A DNA stretch of 64,000 bases from CBDDHT01 sp965227905 (GCA_965227905.1 OZ245780.1:930001-994000), one strand, 5' to 3'. Positions 34,467-42,722 are shown, counted from the first letter of the stretch. The notes: generated by a model from the letters alone, not told the origin. Numbers and translations: made by a program.

Positions 34467-35351
34467 ATGACATCAAAAGCCAAGATTGCCTATCAAGGCG
34501 AGCCCGGAGCGAATTCACATCTCGCTTGCCTGCACTATGATGACAGTTTCGAGCCGATGGCATGCCCGACATTTGAAGATGCGCTGGATGCCGTGAAGTC
34601 CGGTACGGCGAGCCTCGCAATGATCCCGATCGAGAACTCGGTCGCAGGCCGTGTGGCCGATATTCATCACCTGATGCCGGAGTCGGATCTCTACATCACC
34701 GCCGAGCATTTCGAGCGCGTGAACCATCAACTGCTGGCATTGCCGGGAACTGCGGTCGGCGATCTGAAGACCGTTCACAGCCACACCCAGGCGCTCGGCC
34801 AATGCCGCAAGACCCTTCGCGGACTAGGGCTGACCCCCATGCCCGAGGCTGACACGGCCGGGTCTGCACGCATGATCAAGGAAGCCGGTGATCCAGCCCA
34901 AGGTGCGATTGCCACAGCGCTCGCCGCCGAGATCTACGGCCTCGAGATCTTGAGAGCCGATATCGAAGACGCAGATCACAATACGACCCGCTTTGTTGTG
35001 CTCTCTCCGGAACCAGACGATGCCGAGCCGGATGAAGCATCGGTCATAACAACGTTCATCTTCCGGGTGCGTAACGTACCGGCGGCACTCTATAAGGCTC
35101 TCGGCGGATTTGCGACCAACGGTGTCAATATGACCAAACTTGAGTCCTATCAGCTCGAAGGTACCTTTAGCGCCACCATGTTCTATGCGGATATTGAGGG
35201 CCATCCGACAGAGCGGCTCGTTCAGCTCGCCCTCGAGGAACTCTCTTTCTTCTCAAGCGAAGTGCGCATTCTCGGCACCTATCCCTCAAGCCCGCTCCGC
35301 AAGACATTTGGCGAGAATGGATTGCCGATCGGCGGCACTGTGAGGCTGTAG
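34467..35351 (+). CDS. pheA: Prephenate dehydratase
   Basis: The 294-residue enzyme converts prephenate to phenylpyruvate in phenylalanine synthesis. The catalytic domain opens with IAYQGEPGANSHLACLHY and includes the motif NTTRFVVLSP near its end, followed by a C-terminal ACT regulatory domain with ALGGFATNGVNMTKLESYQ, which binds phenylalanine in the family. There is no chorismate mutase domain, as usual in alphaproteobacteria. It follows kdsB by 8 bases and is probably cotranscribed. Confidence 0.95.
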   Translation: MTSKAKIAYQGEPGANSHLACLHYDDSFEPMACPTFEDALDAVKSGTASLAMIPIENSVAGRVADIHHLMPESDLYITAEHFERVNHQLLALPGTAVGDLKTVHSHTQALGQCRKTLRGLGLTPMPEADTAGSARMIKEAGDPAQGAIATALAAEIYGLEILRADIEDADHNTTRFVVLSPEPDDAEPDEASVITTFIFRVRNVPAALYKALGGFATNGVNMTKLESYQLEGTFSATMFYADIEGHPTERLVQLALEELSFFSSEVRILGTYPSSPLRKTFGENGLPIGGTVRL

Positions 35352-35432
35352 CGTTTCCCCACAGGAATTTTCCACTCTATATTGAAGCTGACATTGATGC
35401 GCACTTGGCGATCCATCCAAGTCCTCTGTCAT

Positions 35433-35557
35433 CGTCATTGCCGGGCTTGACCCGGCAATCCATGAGATCGTGCCGTATGCTCTGGCGGTGCGAGCACATC
35501 GAGATGTCCGCACGCTGCACCACTGCATGGATTCCCATGTCAAGCACGGGAATGACG
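35433..35557. repeat. Long inverted repeat (family B) after pheA
   Basis: Thirty-two-base arms (35433-35464 and 35526-35557) pair with about five mismatches around a 61-base centre. The outer ends CGTCATT and AATGACG and the inner AATCCATG resemble the element at 62621-62705 but differ inside. It occupies the gap between the convergent pheA and TauD-like genes. No gene lies in this 274-base gap. Confidence 0.8.
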
Positions 35558-35625
35558 AAGGCAAGGCTGCGGTTGGTGTGCCAGTGACTTCGATCTTCTT
35601 AAAGTGAATCGATCGCCGGAGAAAT

Positions 35626-36705
35626 TCACTCGGGCTGCAACACGAATTTCAGCACTGTGCTCTCGGTAATGATCCCCCCGCGGTCGCCGGGTGTCAGCGA
35701 GCCATAGCGCGTAGCGAAGGACTGAGGAAGCGGCCGGGCACCTGTCGGCGATACCCAAAGGCGCAGGAGATGGCGCTTTTTCTCAGGCTCGGCCCAATCC
35801 TCGTAGTCCGTCCGTGAATGCAAGAGCTGATGGTTGTGCAGGAACTGCATGTCTCCCGGCCGAAAATCCATGGTGAGATTCAATTCCGGATCGTTGCAAA
35901 GCTCATCGAGGAAAGCGATCGCTTCCACTTCGAGATCCGTGAGCCGGCGAGCCTCGGGGAAATTCTCTTGGGCCGAGCGAATATACTGTCCGACGTAGAT
36001 CGTCGTCAGTTCGCCCGCATGCCAATTGAAGACCGGAACATCGAACCAGGGTTTCTTTCCGGGCGGAATTTCACCACGCCTGTCCGTCGGAAATGGGTGG
36101 AACAGGACCTCCCACAGATCGGGCCTTCGTTTTAAGATTTCGTCATGCAGGGTCACCGAACTGACGATCCGGCTCGCACCACCCGATTTGGCAGTCTTCA
36201 GACAGAGCAAGGCGACGATGTCGGAGCTGTCCGTGTGATATTCGAGCCCCCGGTTCGTCTGATAGTAGCGTGTCGTCTTTTCGCGAATGTCCTTGCCAAT
36301 ATCCCGCACGTGGCCAAGCAGATGCCCCATGGCATTCTGTGAACGAAACTTGCCGAAGTGGGATCCGATACCAAGATAGGCGATTGCGGCCTCCGGTACA
36401 GAGTACCGGTCCACGGGAAAACCACGCAGTAGGACGAAGCCTCGCCCAGACAAGACTTCCTTGAGCGTATCGGCTATCCGTTCCGAGAGTTTTGGGAGTC
36501 GGAAGGTTTCAGGGCTGATTTGATCCATTTCCCGTCCATCCGCCACATGCTGACGGATGGCGGCATCGATCTCTTCCAGCTCGTCAGGCGTGAACTGGAA
36601 TATCCAATCGGTCTGCTTCGCAAGGTCGCGCCCGTACCAGGCAGCCGGACCGCCAATCGGCCCGTCTGGTCTTTGCAGTTCCGCCTCAGCATAGGCTTCT
36701 GACAT
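35626..36705 (-). CDS. TauD/TfdA-family 2-oxoglutarate-dependent dioxygenase
   Basis: The 359-residue protein has the jelly-roll oxygenase signature. The iron ligands are His157 and Asp159 in LEYHTDSSD and probably His296 in LLHSRTDYEDW, with Arg315 in RHLLRLW as a candidate 2-oxoglutarate anchor. It is longer than typical TauD by an N-terminal region of about 60 residues, as in clavaminate-synthase-like members. The ATG at 36705 has GGAG 6 bases upstream. It is divergent from a LysR regulator gene, which probably controls it. The substrate is unknown. Confidence 0.85.
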   Translation of the reverse strand: MSEAYAEAELQRPDGPIGGPAAWYGRDLAKQTDWIFQFTPDELEEIDAAIRQHVADGREMDQISPETFRLPKLSERIADTLKEVLSGRGFVLLRGFPVDRYSVPEAAIAYLGIGSHFGKFRSQNAMGHLLGHVRDIGKDIREKTTRYYQTNRGLEYHTDSSDIVALLCLKTAKSGGASRIVSSVTLHDEILKRRPDLWEVLFHPFPTDRRGEIPPGKKPWFDVPVFNWHAGELTTIYVGQYIRSAQENFPEARRLTDLEVEAIAFLDELCNDPELNLTMDFRPGDMQFLHNHQLLHSRTDYEDWAEPEKKRHLLRLWVSPTGARPLPQSFATRYGSLTPGDRGGIITESTVLKFVLQPE

Positions 36706-36812
36706 TGTCTGCTCCGTAAGAATAAGTTGTTTGTTGGGGCGTTCGAGGAAACGTCTCATTCTATAATTGATATGTCTATTTCATTTTTCTCATAGATTGA
36801 TAAAACAGTTTT
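36706..36812. promoter_or_regulatory. Divergent promoter region, dioxygenase / LysR
   Basis: These 107 bases between the divergent dioxygenase and LysR genes are AT-rich (36750-36812) and must hold both promoters and probably the LysR operator. I saw no single unambiguous T-N11-A dyad, so no operator is placed. Confidence 0.4.
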
Positions 36813-37778
36813 ATGAATGATAATGTCACGGTCCGTCAGCTCCGCGCCTTTCTGACAGTTGCGCAGGAACGCAGTTTTACCAAGGCGGCTGCGCGGCTCA
36901 ATCTCACGCAGTCAGCACTGACGGCGTCGGTCAAAGCGCTGGAGGCTGAGATCGGGCTGCGTCTCTTCGATCGTACGACACGCACCGTCGAGGCGACGAT
37001 GCATGGTGAGCGGTTCATCCCCGTTGCCGAGCGACTGCTTGAGGATATGGGGCGCGCGCTTGACGATCTGCGAGCGCATGCCGAGCGTCAGCATGGTCTC
37101 GTCGTGATTGCGGCCACGGCAACGGTGATCAATCATTTGCTCGTGCCGGCGATGCGGCAACTTGCAGAAGACTATCCGGGCATCCGTGTCCGCCTCATCG
37201 AGGAATTGACAGGTGGTGCCATAAATCGTCTGCGTAACGCCGAAATCGATCTGGCTCTTACGACTCTGGAAGGCTCGGTTGCAGGTATAGAAGCACTACC
37301 CGTTCTCCGAGATCGTTTTGAGCTCGTCTGCTCGCCGCGCCATCCGCTGGCGGCCAAGAAAACGCCATTACGCTGGTCCGTGTTTTCCAGTCATGAGTCG
37401 ATCGGTCTTTCCCGGCAGAGCGGCATCTATGGCCTCTTAGAACATCACCCCATCGGGCAACAGGCCGTGCAGGACATGCGGTATGAAGTATCATCCGTTG
37501 CCGGCCTCAGGAGCATGTTCGAGAATGACCTCGGTATCGCGGCAATCCCTGGGTTGATGGCCAGCGAGATGGCACAAGGCGGTATCGCGCGTCGACCGCT
37601 GGCCCCGGCGATATGGCGGACGGTGTCGCTCGCCATGCGTCTCGGGCGATCGCCGACACCGGCCGCGAGCACGGTCATCGCAGCAGCGCTGCACAGGCTG
37701 AATGCAATTAGTGACAAGACGGTTGTGCCCTTGGTCGACAAGACAGAACTCGAAATGCGCGGTTTTGATCTGAACTGA
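36813..37778 (+). CDS. LysR-family transcriptional regulator
   Basis: The 321-residue protein has an N-terminal winged helix (residues 5-64: LRAFLTVAQERSFTKAAARL, then QSALTASVKALEAEIGLRLFDR) and a C-terminal periplasmic-binding-type sensor domain (from about residue 95). LysR proteins usually activate the divergent neighbour, here the TauD/TfdA-type oxygenase. The start codon at 36813 begins MNDNVTVRQLRAFL, normal for the family. The ligand is unknown. Confidence 0.92.
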   Translation: MNDNVTVRQLRAFLTVAQERSFTKAAARLNLTQSALTASVKALEAEIGLRLFDRTTRTVEATMHGERFIPVAERLLEDMGRALDDLRAHAERQHGLVVIAATATVINHLLVPAMRQLAEDYPGIRVRLIEELTGGAINRLRNAEIDLALTTLEGSVAGIEALPVLRDRFELVCSPRHPLAAKKTPLRWSVFSSHESIGLSRQSGIYGLLEHHPIGQQAVQDMRYEVSSVAGLRSMFENDLGIAAIPGLMASEMAQGGIARRPLAPAIWRTVSLAMRLGRSPTPAASTVIAAALHRLNAISDKTVVPLVDKTELEMRGFDLN

Positions 37779-37802
37779 GGGGCAGGTTTTGGGATTCCTG
37801 GA

Positions 37803-38684
37803 TCAAGCTTTCAGATACTTTTCGCGCAACATGGCGTAGATGGCTGTCCAATCCTGACTACCCCGATCATCGGTCTGTGCGGCCTCATAAGTCTTCTCGG
37901 CGACCTGCGCCATCGTCATCGGTATATTCATTGCGGCCGAAAGCTTGAGCGCGATGTCGAGATCCTTCTTTGCCAGATCGATCATGAAAGCCGGAGAAAG
38001 ATCATCTTTGAACACGCGGGCCGGATAAGTCGTTGCCATATGACCTTGTCCCGCAGCGGTGCCGCTCATGACTTCAACCGCGAGGTCGCGTTCCAATCCA
38101 ACCCCTTCCGCTAACGTCAGCACCTCGGCGGTGAGGACATTTGCCACTGTCGTCATCAGATTGTTGATGATCTTCATCCGGATACCGAGACCTGGTCCGC
38201 CGCAGTCGATGATGACGTCGCCCATACATTCCAGGATGGGGCGCGCCTGCTCGAGATCGTGTGCTATCCCACCGGCCATGAACAGAGAGTGTCCGGACAC
38301 GGCTTGAACGGATGTGCGGCCCACGGGCGCATCCACCATCCGCAATCCCTTTGCAGCAAGATCGGCCCGGATCGCATCGGTTTCCAGCGGATGGATGGTC
38401 GACATGTCGATGACGAGTGCATTTTCCGGCAAACCTTCGGCAGCCCCATCGGTGTCGAACAAAGCCCTGCGTACAATGTCGCCTGTGGGCAGCATGGTAA
38501 TCAGGATTTCAGCGTCTTTACCGGCTTCAGCGCCGGATGATGCGTCCAAGCCTCCATTCGCGACATGCTGGATTCTGGCGTCAGCTGACATATCGTAACC
38601 TGTCACCTGGTGGCCTTTGGCCAGGATGTTGTGCGCCATGGGTAGCCCCATCGTGCCGAGGCCGACAAATCCGATATTCGTCAT
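37803..38684 (-). CDS. NAD(P)-dependent beta-hydroxyacid dehydrogenase
   Basis: The 293-residue protein belongs to the 3-hydroxyisobutyrate dehydrogenase / tartronate semialdehyde reductase family. The nucleotide motif is GFVGLGTMGLPMAHNI, the substrate loop VDAPVGRTSVQA (family form DAPVSGG), and the catalytic lysine is in RMKIINNLM. GGAG 6 bases before the ATG at 38684 decides the start; the 34 codons upstream are not family sequence. It is convergent with the LysR gene. Possible substrates include tartronate semialdehyde, 3-hydroxyisobutyrate or sulfolactaldehyde. The loop change from GG to RT suggests something other than the standard substrate. Confidence 0.87.
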   Translation of the reverse strand: MTNIGFVGLGTMGLPMAHNILAKGHQVTGYDMSADARIQHVANGGLDASSGAEAGKDAEILITMLPTGDIVRRALFDTDGAAEGLPENALVIDMSTIHPLETDAIRADLAAKGLRMVDAPVGRTSVQAVSGHSLFMAGGIAHDLEQARPILECMGDVIIDCGGPGLGIRMKIINNLMTTVANVLTAEVLTLAEGVGLERDLAVEVMSGTAAGQGHMATTYPARVFKDDLSPAFMIDLAKKDLDIALKLSAAMNIPMTMAQVAEKTYEAAQTDDRGSQDWTAIYAMLREKYLKA

Positions 38685-38887
38685 GGGAGTCTCCTGGTCA
38701 ATAGGATGCGGCAGATGGTCAGAGGGTCGTGTTTTAGTCAGCTGCTGGAGAGCGCAACAGTTGCGCAAAAAGGAAAGGTTCGACACGCGAAGGTGTGCCA
38801 GGATAGGGCCGATTGATCACCCGCTCAAGATGTACAGTATGGCGACAGAAACCGACGTTGGAAACGAGCCTTGCCCGGATCTGGAAT

Positions 38888-39496
38888 CTAGAACAAGGGA
38901 TCCGTCTGGCGATCCCTCAGGAATGCCTCATAGTCACCATAGCCGGTGTGCCGGATCTCCAGTTCCAAATCGACGCTTTGTGCAGCAGCCTGAGCCCGGG
39001 CAACGATCTCAGCATCGTCGCCCTGGGCGAGGTAGACCATTTTTGTGTAATTGCCGAAATAGGTGTCGCGGAGCTTCGGAAAACGGTCGAGCCCGAGACC
39101 ACGGAACACCAGCTTTTCAAAATGGCGGGCAAGAAAGTCGGTCAGGAAAAAGCAACCGGGTTCATTGGCGATCATCTCATGGAATTTCGCGGAGCCCGTG
39201 AAAACTTCATAACAGTGGGCCCCGCCGATGCTCTCTATGCCCTCCTCGTCCAGCATCCGCTGCATGGCGCCGCCGGTTCCGCAGTCGCTATAGAGAACGA
39301 GGACCCGGTCGTAGACATCTTTGTTCTGATGGATTTTTTCTCGCAAGCGTTCCGGCAACTGATCAGGGTCGTTGTGAAGTGAGGCAGGAAGGCACTCGAC
39401 GCGCATATTGTCCCAACCGTTCGCATGCCGGATGGCGATGATCTCCTTCGCAATCGCACCGCAGCAGAGGACGAGCGTATCGGTCGACTGGGTCAT
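38888..39496 (-). CDS. DUF1638 protein of corrinoid methyl-transfer cassette
   Basis: The 202-residue protein matches DUF1638. It opens LVLCCGAIAKEIIAI and contains VLVLYSDCGTGGAMQRML, CYEVFTGSAKFHEM and FFLTDFLARHFEKLVF. Cysteines at CCG, DCGTGG and HCYEV are conserved-looking and could bind a metal or cobalamin. DUF1638 genes are found next to corrinoid methyltransferases in methanogens and marine alphaproteobacteria, but the biochemical role is not known to me. The gene lies 12 bases after the UroD-type gene, so it is almost certainly in the same operon. Confidence 0.85.
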   Translation of the reverse strand: MTQSTDTLVLCCGAIAKEIIAIRHANGWDNMRVECLPASLHNDPDQLPERLREKIHQNKDVYDRVLVLYSDCGTGGAMQRMLDEEGIESIGGAHCYEVFTGSAKFHEMIANEPGCFFLTDFLARHFEKLVFRGLGLDRFPKLRDTYFGNYTKMVYLAQGDDAEIVARAQAAAQSVDLELEIRHTGYGDYEAFLRDRQTDPLF

Positions 39497-39508
39497 GACG
39501 ACACCGTC

Positions 39509-40666
39509 TCAATGATAGTGATGCCGAACGCCTGTCTCGAACATCGCCACGATGTTTTCCGGCGGCACCTCCGCCTGGATATTATGAACGCTGTTGAGAA
39601 TATATCCGCCGCCTTTGCCCAGGATATCGATGACGCGGCGCGTTTCGGCAGCGACCTCGTCGGGCGTTGCGAACGGAAGAACCTCCTGGGTATTGATGCC
39701 GCCCCAGAAGCAAAGCTTGTCGCCGAATTCTTCCTTCAGACGTTCGGGCTCCATGTTCTTGGCCGTGACCTGAACCGGATTCAGGGCATCGATCCCGATA
39801 TCGATCAGATGCGGAATGAAGTGATAGGCAGAGCCGCAGCAGTGAAAGCAGACTTTGGCCTTCTGATTGGTCAGACTCTTAGCCGTTTCGACCATCCGGC
39901 GATGGCGAGGCTTGAGATACTTGGCGTAAATCCCTTCGGGGTCGAACATGCAGCCCTCCTGGGTCCCCAGGTCCTCGCCGAAATAGATGATGTCGATATT
40001 ATCGGGGCCGGCTGCTTCGATCACGGTTTCGGCGGTGTCGCACCAGAAGTCGCACAGCTTATCCATCATCCGCGTCAGGGCTTCCGGGCTCTTGTACAGG
40101 TCCTTCAGATACGCCTCGAAGCCACGCATGGCGTAGCCGCGGTGAATGACGCCTCCCGGAAGATAGAGGCAGACGGCATGATCCTCGCCGCTGGATTTGA
40201 TCTGCTCGACCCGCTCACGAACGCCATTGGCGAGCCCGGGGTTGCGGCCATCGGGCCAGTCATTGGCTTCAACGGCTTCGACGGTGAGCTTGCCTTCGTA
40301 GAACGGGCCGTCCTTGTGCAGGAAGTGCTGGTCGACATCCTCTTCGGTGCGCTTCCAGTGGACGCCGAAGATGTCCATATAATTGTTGTCGTCGATCCAG
40401 CGATCCGCACCGCCTTCGTATGCGCCGGGTTGTACATTGCGGGTGTCGACGCCGAATTTGTGTAGGATTTCTTCGGCAGGATGGGCGACCGAGTGGATGA
40501 TGGACATTGGCTCCGTCGGCGTTTCGACGTGGAGATGCCGCTTCAGCTTCTCATAAGCTGCCAGCGTGATCGTCGTGAATTCTGCTCCACCGAAGTCGAT
40601 TGCCACCCGGTCCGGTTCTTCGTGGTTCAGAGCAGCCAGAATGCGTTCGCGATGTGTCCAAGTCAT
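39509..40666 (-). CDS. UroD-type cobalamin-dependent methyltransferase
   Basis: The 385-residue TIM-barrel protein belongs to the uroporphyrinogen decarboxylase superfamily branch that includes MtaA, MtbA and CmuA, which move methyl groups between corrinoid proteins and a thiol or folate. His275 and Cys277 in FHCCGSAYHFIP fit the zinc-binding HxC motif of methyltransferases. The distal cysteine of MtaA-type enzymes is not seen; the corresponding C-terminal region reads SVHNIQAEVPPENI with His361. Its place between a B12-binding protein gene and a DUF1638 gene supports methyl transfer over porphyrin chemistry. It starts 62 bases after the corrinoid gene. Substrate unknown. Confidence 0.85.
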   Translation of the reverse strand: MTWTHRERILAALNHEEPDRVAIDFGGAEFTTITLAAYEKLKRHLHVETPTEPMSIIHSVAHPAEEILHKFGVDTRNVQPGAYEGGADRWIDDNNYMDIFGVHWKRTEEDVDQHFLHKDGPFYEGKLTVEAVEANDWPDGRNPGLANGVRERVEQIKSSGEDHAVCLYLPGGVIHRGYAMRGFEAYLKDLYKSPEALTRMMDKLCDFWCDTAETVIEAAGPDNIDIIYFGEDLGTQEGCMFDPEGIYAKYLKPRHRRMVETAKSLTNQKAKVCFHCCGSAYHFIPHLIDIGIDALNPVQVTAKNMEPERLKEEFGDKLCFWGGINTQEVLPFATPDEVAAETRRVIDILGKGGGYILNSVHNIQAEVPPENIVAMFETGVRHHYH

Positions 40667-40728
40667 GGTTCGGCATCTCCTGGGTCAGCAGAATATCTCT
40701 CGCAATTCGAACGGAAGGCCGGCGGTGC

Positions 40729-41370
40729 TCATGGCGCGGCAACCATGCCTCTTGCCATTTCCACGGCTCCCGGTGCGTCGATCCCGTAGCCGTCGGCGCC
40801 AATCTCTTCAGCGAATTTCTCGTTGATTGGCGGTCCGCCAATGAGAATTTTGACGTTGACGTTGCGCCTGTCGTTTGCGTCGTTCACTGCCTGTACGGCC
40901 CGCCGCATCTCCGGCATCGATGTTGTTAAAAGACCGGACATTGCGACAATGTCGGCATCGTTTTCCTGAGCGGCCTGGATAAATTCTTCCGCCCCCACAT
41001 CCGTCCCAAGATCGACGAGGCGGAACCCCGCGCCTTCAAACATCATGCCGACGAGGTTCTTCCCGATGTCATGTAGATCACCCTTCACCGTTCCGAGAAC
41101 GACGGTGCCGATCGGTTTGGCTCCCGAACGCGCCAGCAAAGGACGTAAGAGATCGAGCCCGGCCTGCACGGCTTCTGCGGCCATCAGCATCTCGGGAACG
41201 AATATCGTACCCTCGCAGAACTTCGCACCGATGACGTCCAGGGCAGCGATCATCCCGTCGTCCAGGATTGTCTGGACATCTGCACCGGCATCGATTTCGG
41301 CCTGCACAAGGCGCGCCACTTCGTCTTCGTCATACTCCAGTACGGCGTCGTAAATCTTCTGAACGCTCAC
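40729..41370 (-). CDS. Corrinoid (B12-binding) methyl-carrier protein, MtbC/MtaC-like
   Basis: The 213-residue protein has an N-terminal four-helix cap (residues 1-85) and a Rossmann-like B12-binding domain. The base-off/His-on motif is DLHDIG, residues 98-103, in which His100 is the cobalt ligand; SGLLTTS (145-151) and IGGPP complete the domain. In MtaC/MtbC/MttC systems such proteins carry a methyl group from a substrate-specific methyltransferase to a second methyltransferase. It is the first gene of a three-gene operon with the UroD-type enzyme and DUF1638. A perfect dyad lies about 90 bases upstream. No substrate methyltransferase or reactivase gene is nearby. Confidence 0.92.
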   Translation of the reverse strand: MSVQKIYDAVLEYDEDEVARLVQAEIDAGADVQTILDDGMIAALDVIGAKFCEGTIFVPEMLMAAEAVQAGLDLLRPLLARSGAKPIGTVVLGTVKGDLHDIGKNLVGMMFEGAGFRLVDLGTDVGAEEFIQAAQENDADIVAMSGLLTTSMPEMRRAVQAVNDANDRRNVNVKILIGGPPINEKFAEEIGADGYGIDAPGAVEMARGMVAAP

Positions 41371-41457
41371 GATTCCCTCCCACCTCTAGAGCCATGAACC
41401 TGCGCGCTTGTGCAGGTCTCGTCTCGACCCAAACAGCGTTACGTGCCGGGCCGTCGC

Positions 41458-41477
41458 AACCGAATGCACATTCGGTT
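41458..41477. promoter_or_regulatory. Perfect 20-bp dyad, candidate operator of the corrinoid cassette
   Basis: Arms AACCGAATG (41458-41466) and CATTCGGTT (41469-41477) match perfectly with a 2-base spacer, centred about 97 bases upstream of the corrinoid protein start. A compact symmetric site of this size is typical of a dimeric repressor or activator operator. No T-tract follows, which argues against a terminator. Confidence 0.65.
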
Positions 41478-41482
41478 CATTA

Positions 41483-41501
41483 GATATATCACAGGTATAT
41501 C
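41483..41501. promoter_or_regulatory. AT-rich dyad next to the candidate operator
   Basis: GATATA and TATATC flank a 7-base centre, starting 5 bases from the perfect dyad. The AT-rich sequence could be part of a promoter or a second regulator site. It is short and may be chance. Confidence 0.35.
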
Positions 41502-41897
41502 AGAAGATGGATTGAGTTGACTTGCACTGATCTGGATCAGTCCGCCACCGGAAAAGACCGGAATTCTGGGTGCCGGTGCGTGGTGCCCGGCTTTTGAGTT
41601 GGCAGGGGGCCGCCATCCGAAATTTGGCTTGTGTCGAAGATCGGATGTAGCCACTTCGATCAGGGCAGGCCGCCTGGCGCAGCCGCTGCGAGCCGACCGA
41701 CGGTTTGCTGTCCTCATGGAAATCTGCAGGTGCGGATGGTAAGCCGGCACTGAGCACAACCCGTAACAGCAATTTACGGGGCATCGGCCCATCACCTTCG
41801 GCAAATTCCTGAATGCAAGAGAGATCTTGCGCGTGAATGCAGCGACGCAGGGAGCGAGGGATTGGTTCGACAAGCTTCGGGATACAGAGAGAGAACC

Positions 41898-42719
41898 ATG
41901 GCTGAATCCTACGAGACTCTGACTTATGAGGTGAAGGACCGCGTGGGTATCGTCACATTCACCCGCCCGAAGCAGCGCAATGCATTCTCTCAGGACCTCA
42001 AGGACGATCTTCTAAAACTCTTTCGCGCCCGACAATATGATCGTGAAATCGGTGCCCTGGTCATGACAGGCTCCGACGGTGTCTTCAGCGCCGGCGGCGA
42101 TCTGAAATCCCTCAACGCGGCAGACCGTCCGGTCGACCAGGATCGCAGACGGATCTACCAAGTCCATGATTGGTTTCAGGTTCTGCTCAATCTTGAGATT
42201 CCGGTTATTGCAGCGGTCGACGGGCCGGCCTATGGCGGCGGATTCGGTCTGGCTCTCGGAGCGGATTTTATTCTGGTATCCGAGCGCGCGCGGCTCTGTT
42301 GCGTCTTCTCGCGTATCGGACTTGTGCCTGACGTCGGCTGTCTGTTCACGCTGCCGCGCATTGTCGGTCTGCAGAAGGCGAAGGAGATCGTCTACACGAA
42401 CAGACCGATATTTGCCGAAGAAGCCAAGCAACTCGGCATCGCAATGGAGATCTATCCGCATGAGAGATTGATGGACGAAGCGCTGGCGCTGGCTCGGCGA
42501 TTGACCAAAGCCTCGACAGCGGCGATCGGCTGCAGCAAACGCATCTTGAACCAGTCTTTCAATCTGGATGCTCAGGCTCTGGTGGAAATGGAGGCTGCAG
42601 CACAGGCCGTATTCTTTGCAACGGCCTATCACAAGGACGCCGTTGGGCGTTTCGTGAACAAGCAGCCTATGGACTTCAACTGGGAGGCGATGGACGCAGC
42701 CGAAAAGGGGGGTGGGTGA
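41898..42719 (+). CDS. Enoyl-CoA hydratase/isomerase family protein
   Basis: The 273-residue crotonase-fold protein has the oxyanion-hole stretch FSAGGDLKSL and GPAYGGGFGLALGADFIL. Acidic residues that define hydratases are not clearly in the usual places: the segment reads GLVPDVGCLFTLPRIVG. It could be an isomerase, hydrolase or hydratase acting on acyl-CoA. The ATG at 41898 has GAGAGAA just upstream; the frame reaches 12 codons further without support. It is convergent with an MFS gene, whose stop is only 3 bases away. Confidence 0.87.
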   Translation: MAESYETLTYEVKDRVGIVTFTRPKQRNAFSQDLKDDLLKLFRARQYDREIGALVMTGSDGVFSAGGDLKSLNAADRPVDQDRRRIYQVHDWFQVLLNLEIPVIAAVDGPAYGGGFGLALGADFILVSERARLCCVFSRIGLVPDVGCLFTLPRIVGLQKAKEIVYTNRPIFAEEAKQLGIAMEIYPHERLMDEALALARRLTKASTAAIGCSKRILNQSFNLDAQALVEMEAAAQAVFFATAYHKDAVGRFVNKQPMDFNWEAMDAAEKGGG

Positions 42720-42722
42720 AGA

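Larger units (their letters stand above)
41371..41897. other. Divergent intergenic region, corrinoid cassette / enoyl-CoA hydratase
   Basis: This 527-base gap separates the corrinoid cassette from an enoyl-CoA hydratase gene. It contains the dyads at 41458-41477 and 41483-41501, close to the cassette. The rest has only unsupported reading frames. Confidence 0.5.

Noticed and set aside
39425..40465. A 346-residue plus-strand frame opposite the UroD-type gene.
   Set aside because: Antisense shadow; the minus-strand protein has clear motifs and operon context.
41590..41615. On the minus strand a GGCCCCCTGCCAACTC stretch resembles a conserved block of cobalamin riboswitches.
   Set aside because: The other conserved blocks, including the B12 box and the GCCAGGAGACC-type 3' block, were not found around it, and it is over 200 bases from the corrinoid gene.
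41439..41873. A 144-residue minus-strand open frame in the gap before the corrinoid cassette.
   Set aside because: No recognisable domain, no ribosome binding site, and an amino-acid mix rich in Arg, Pro and Ser that fits a random GC-rich frame.
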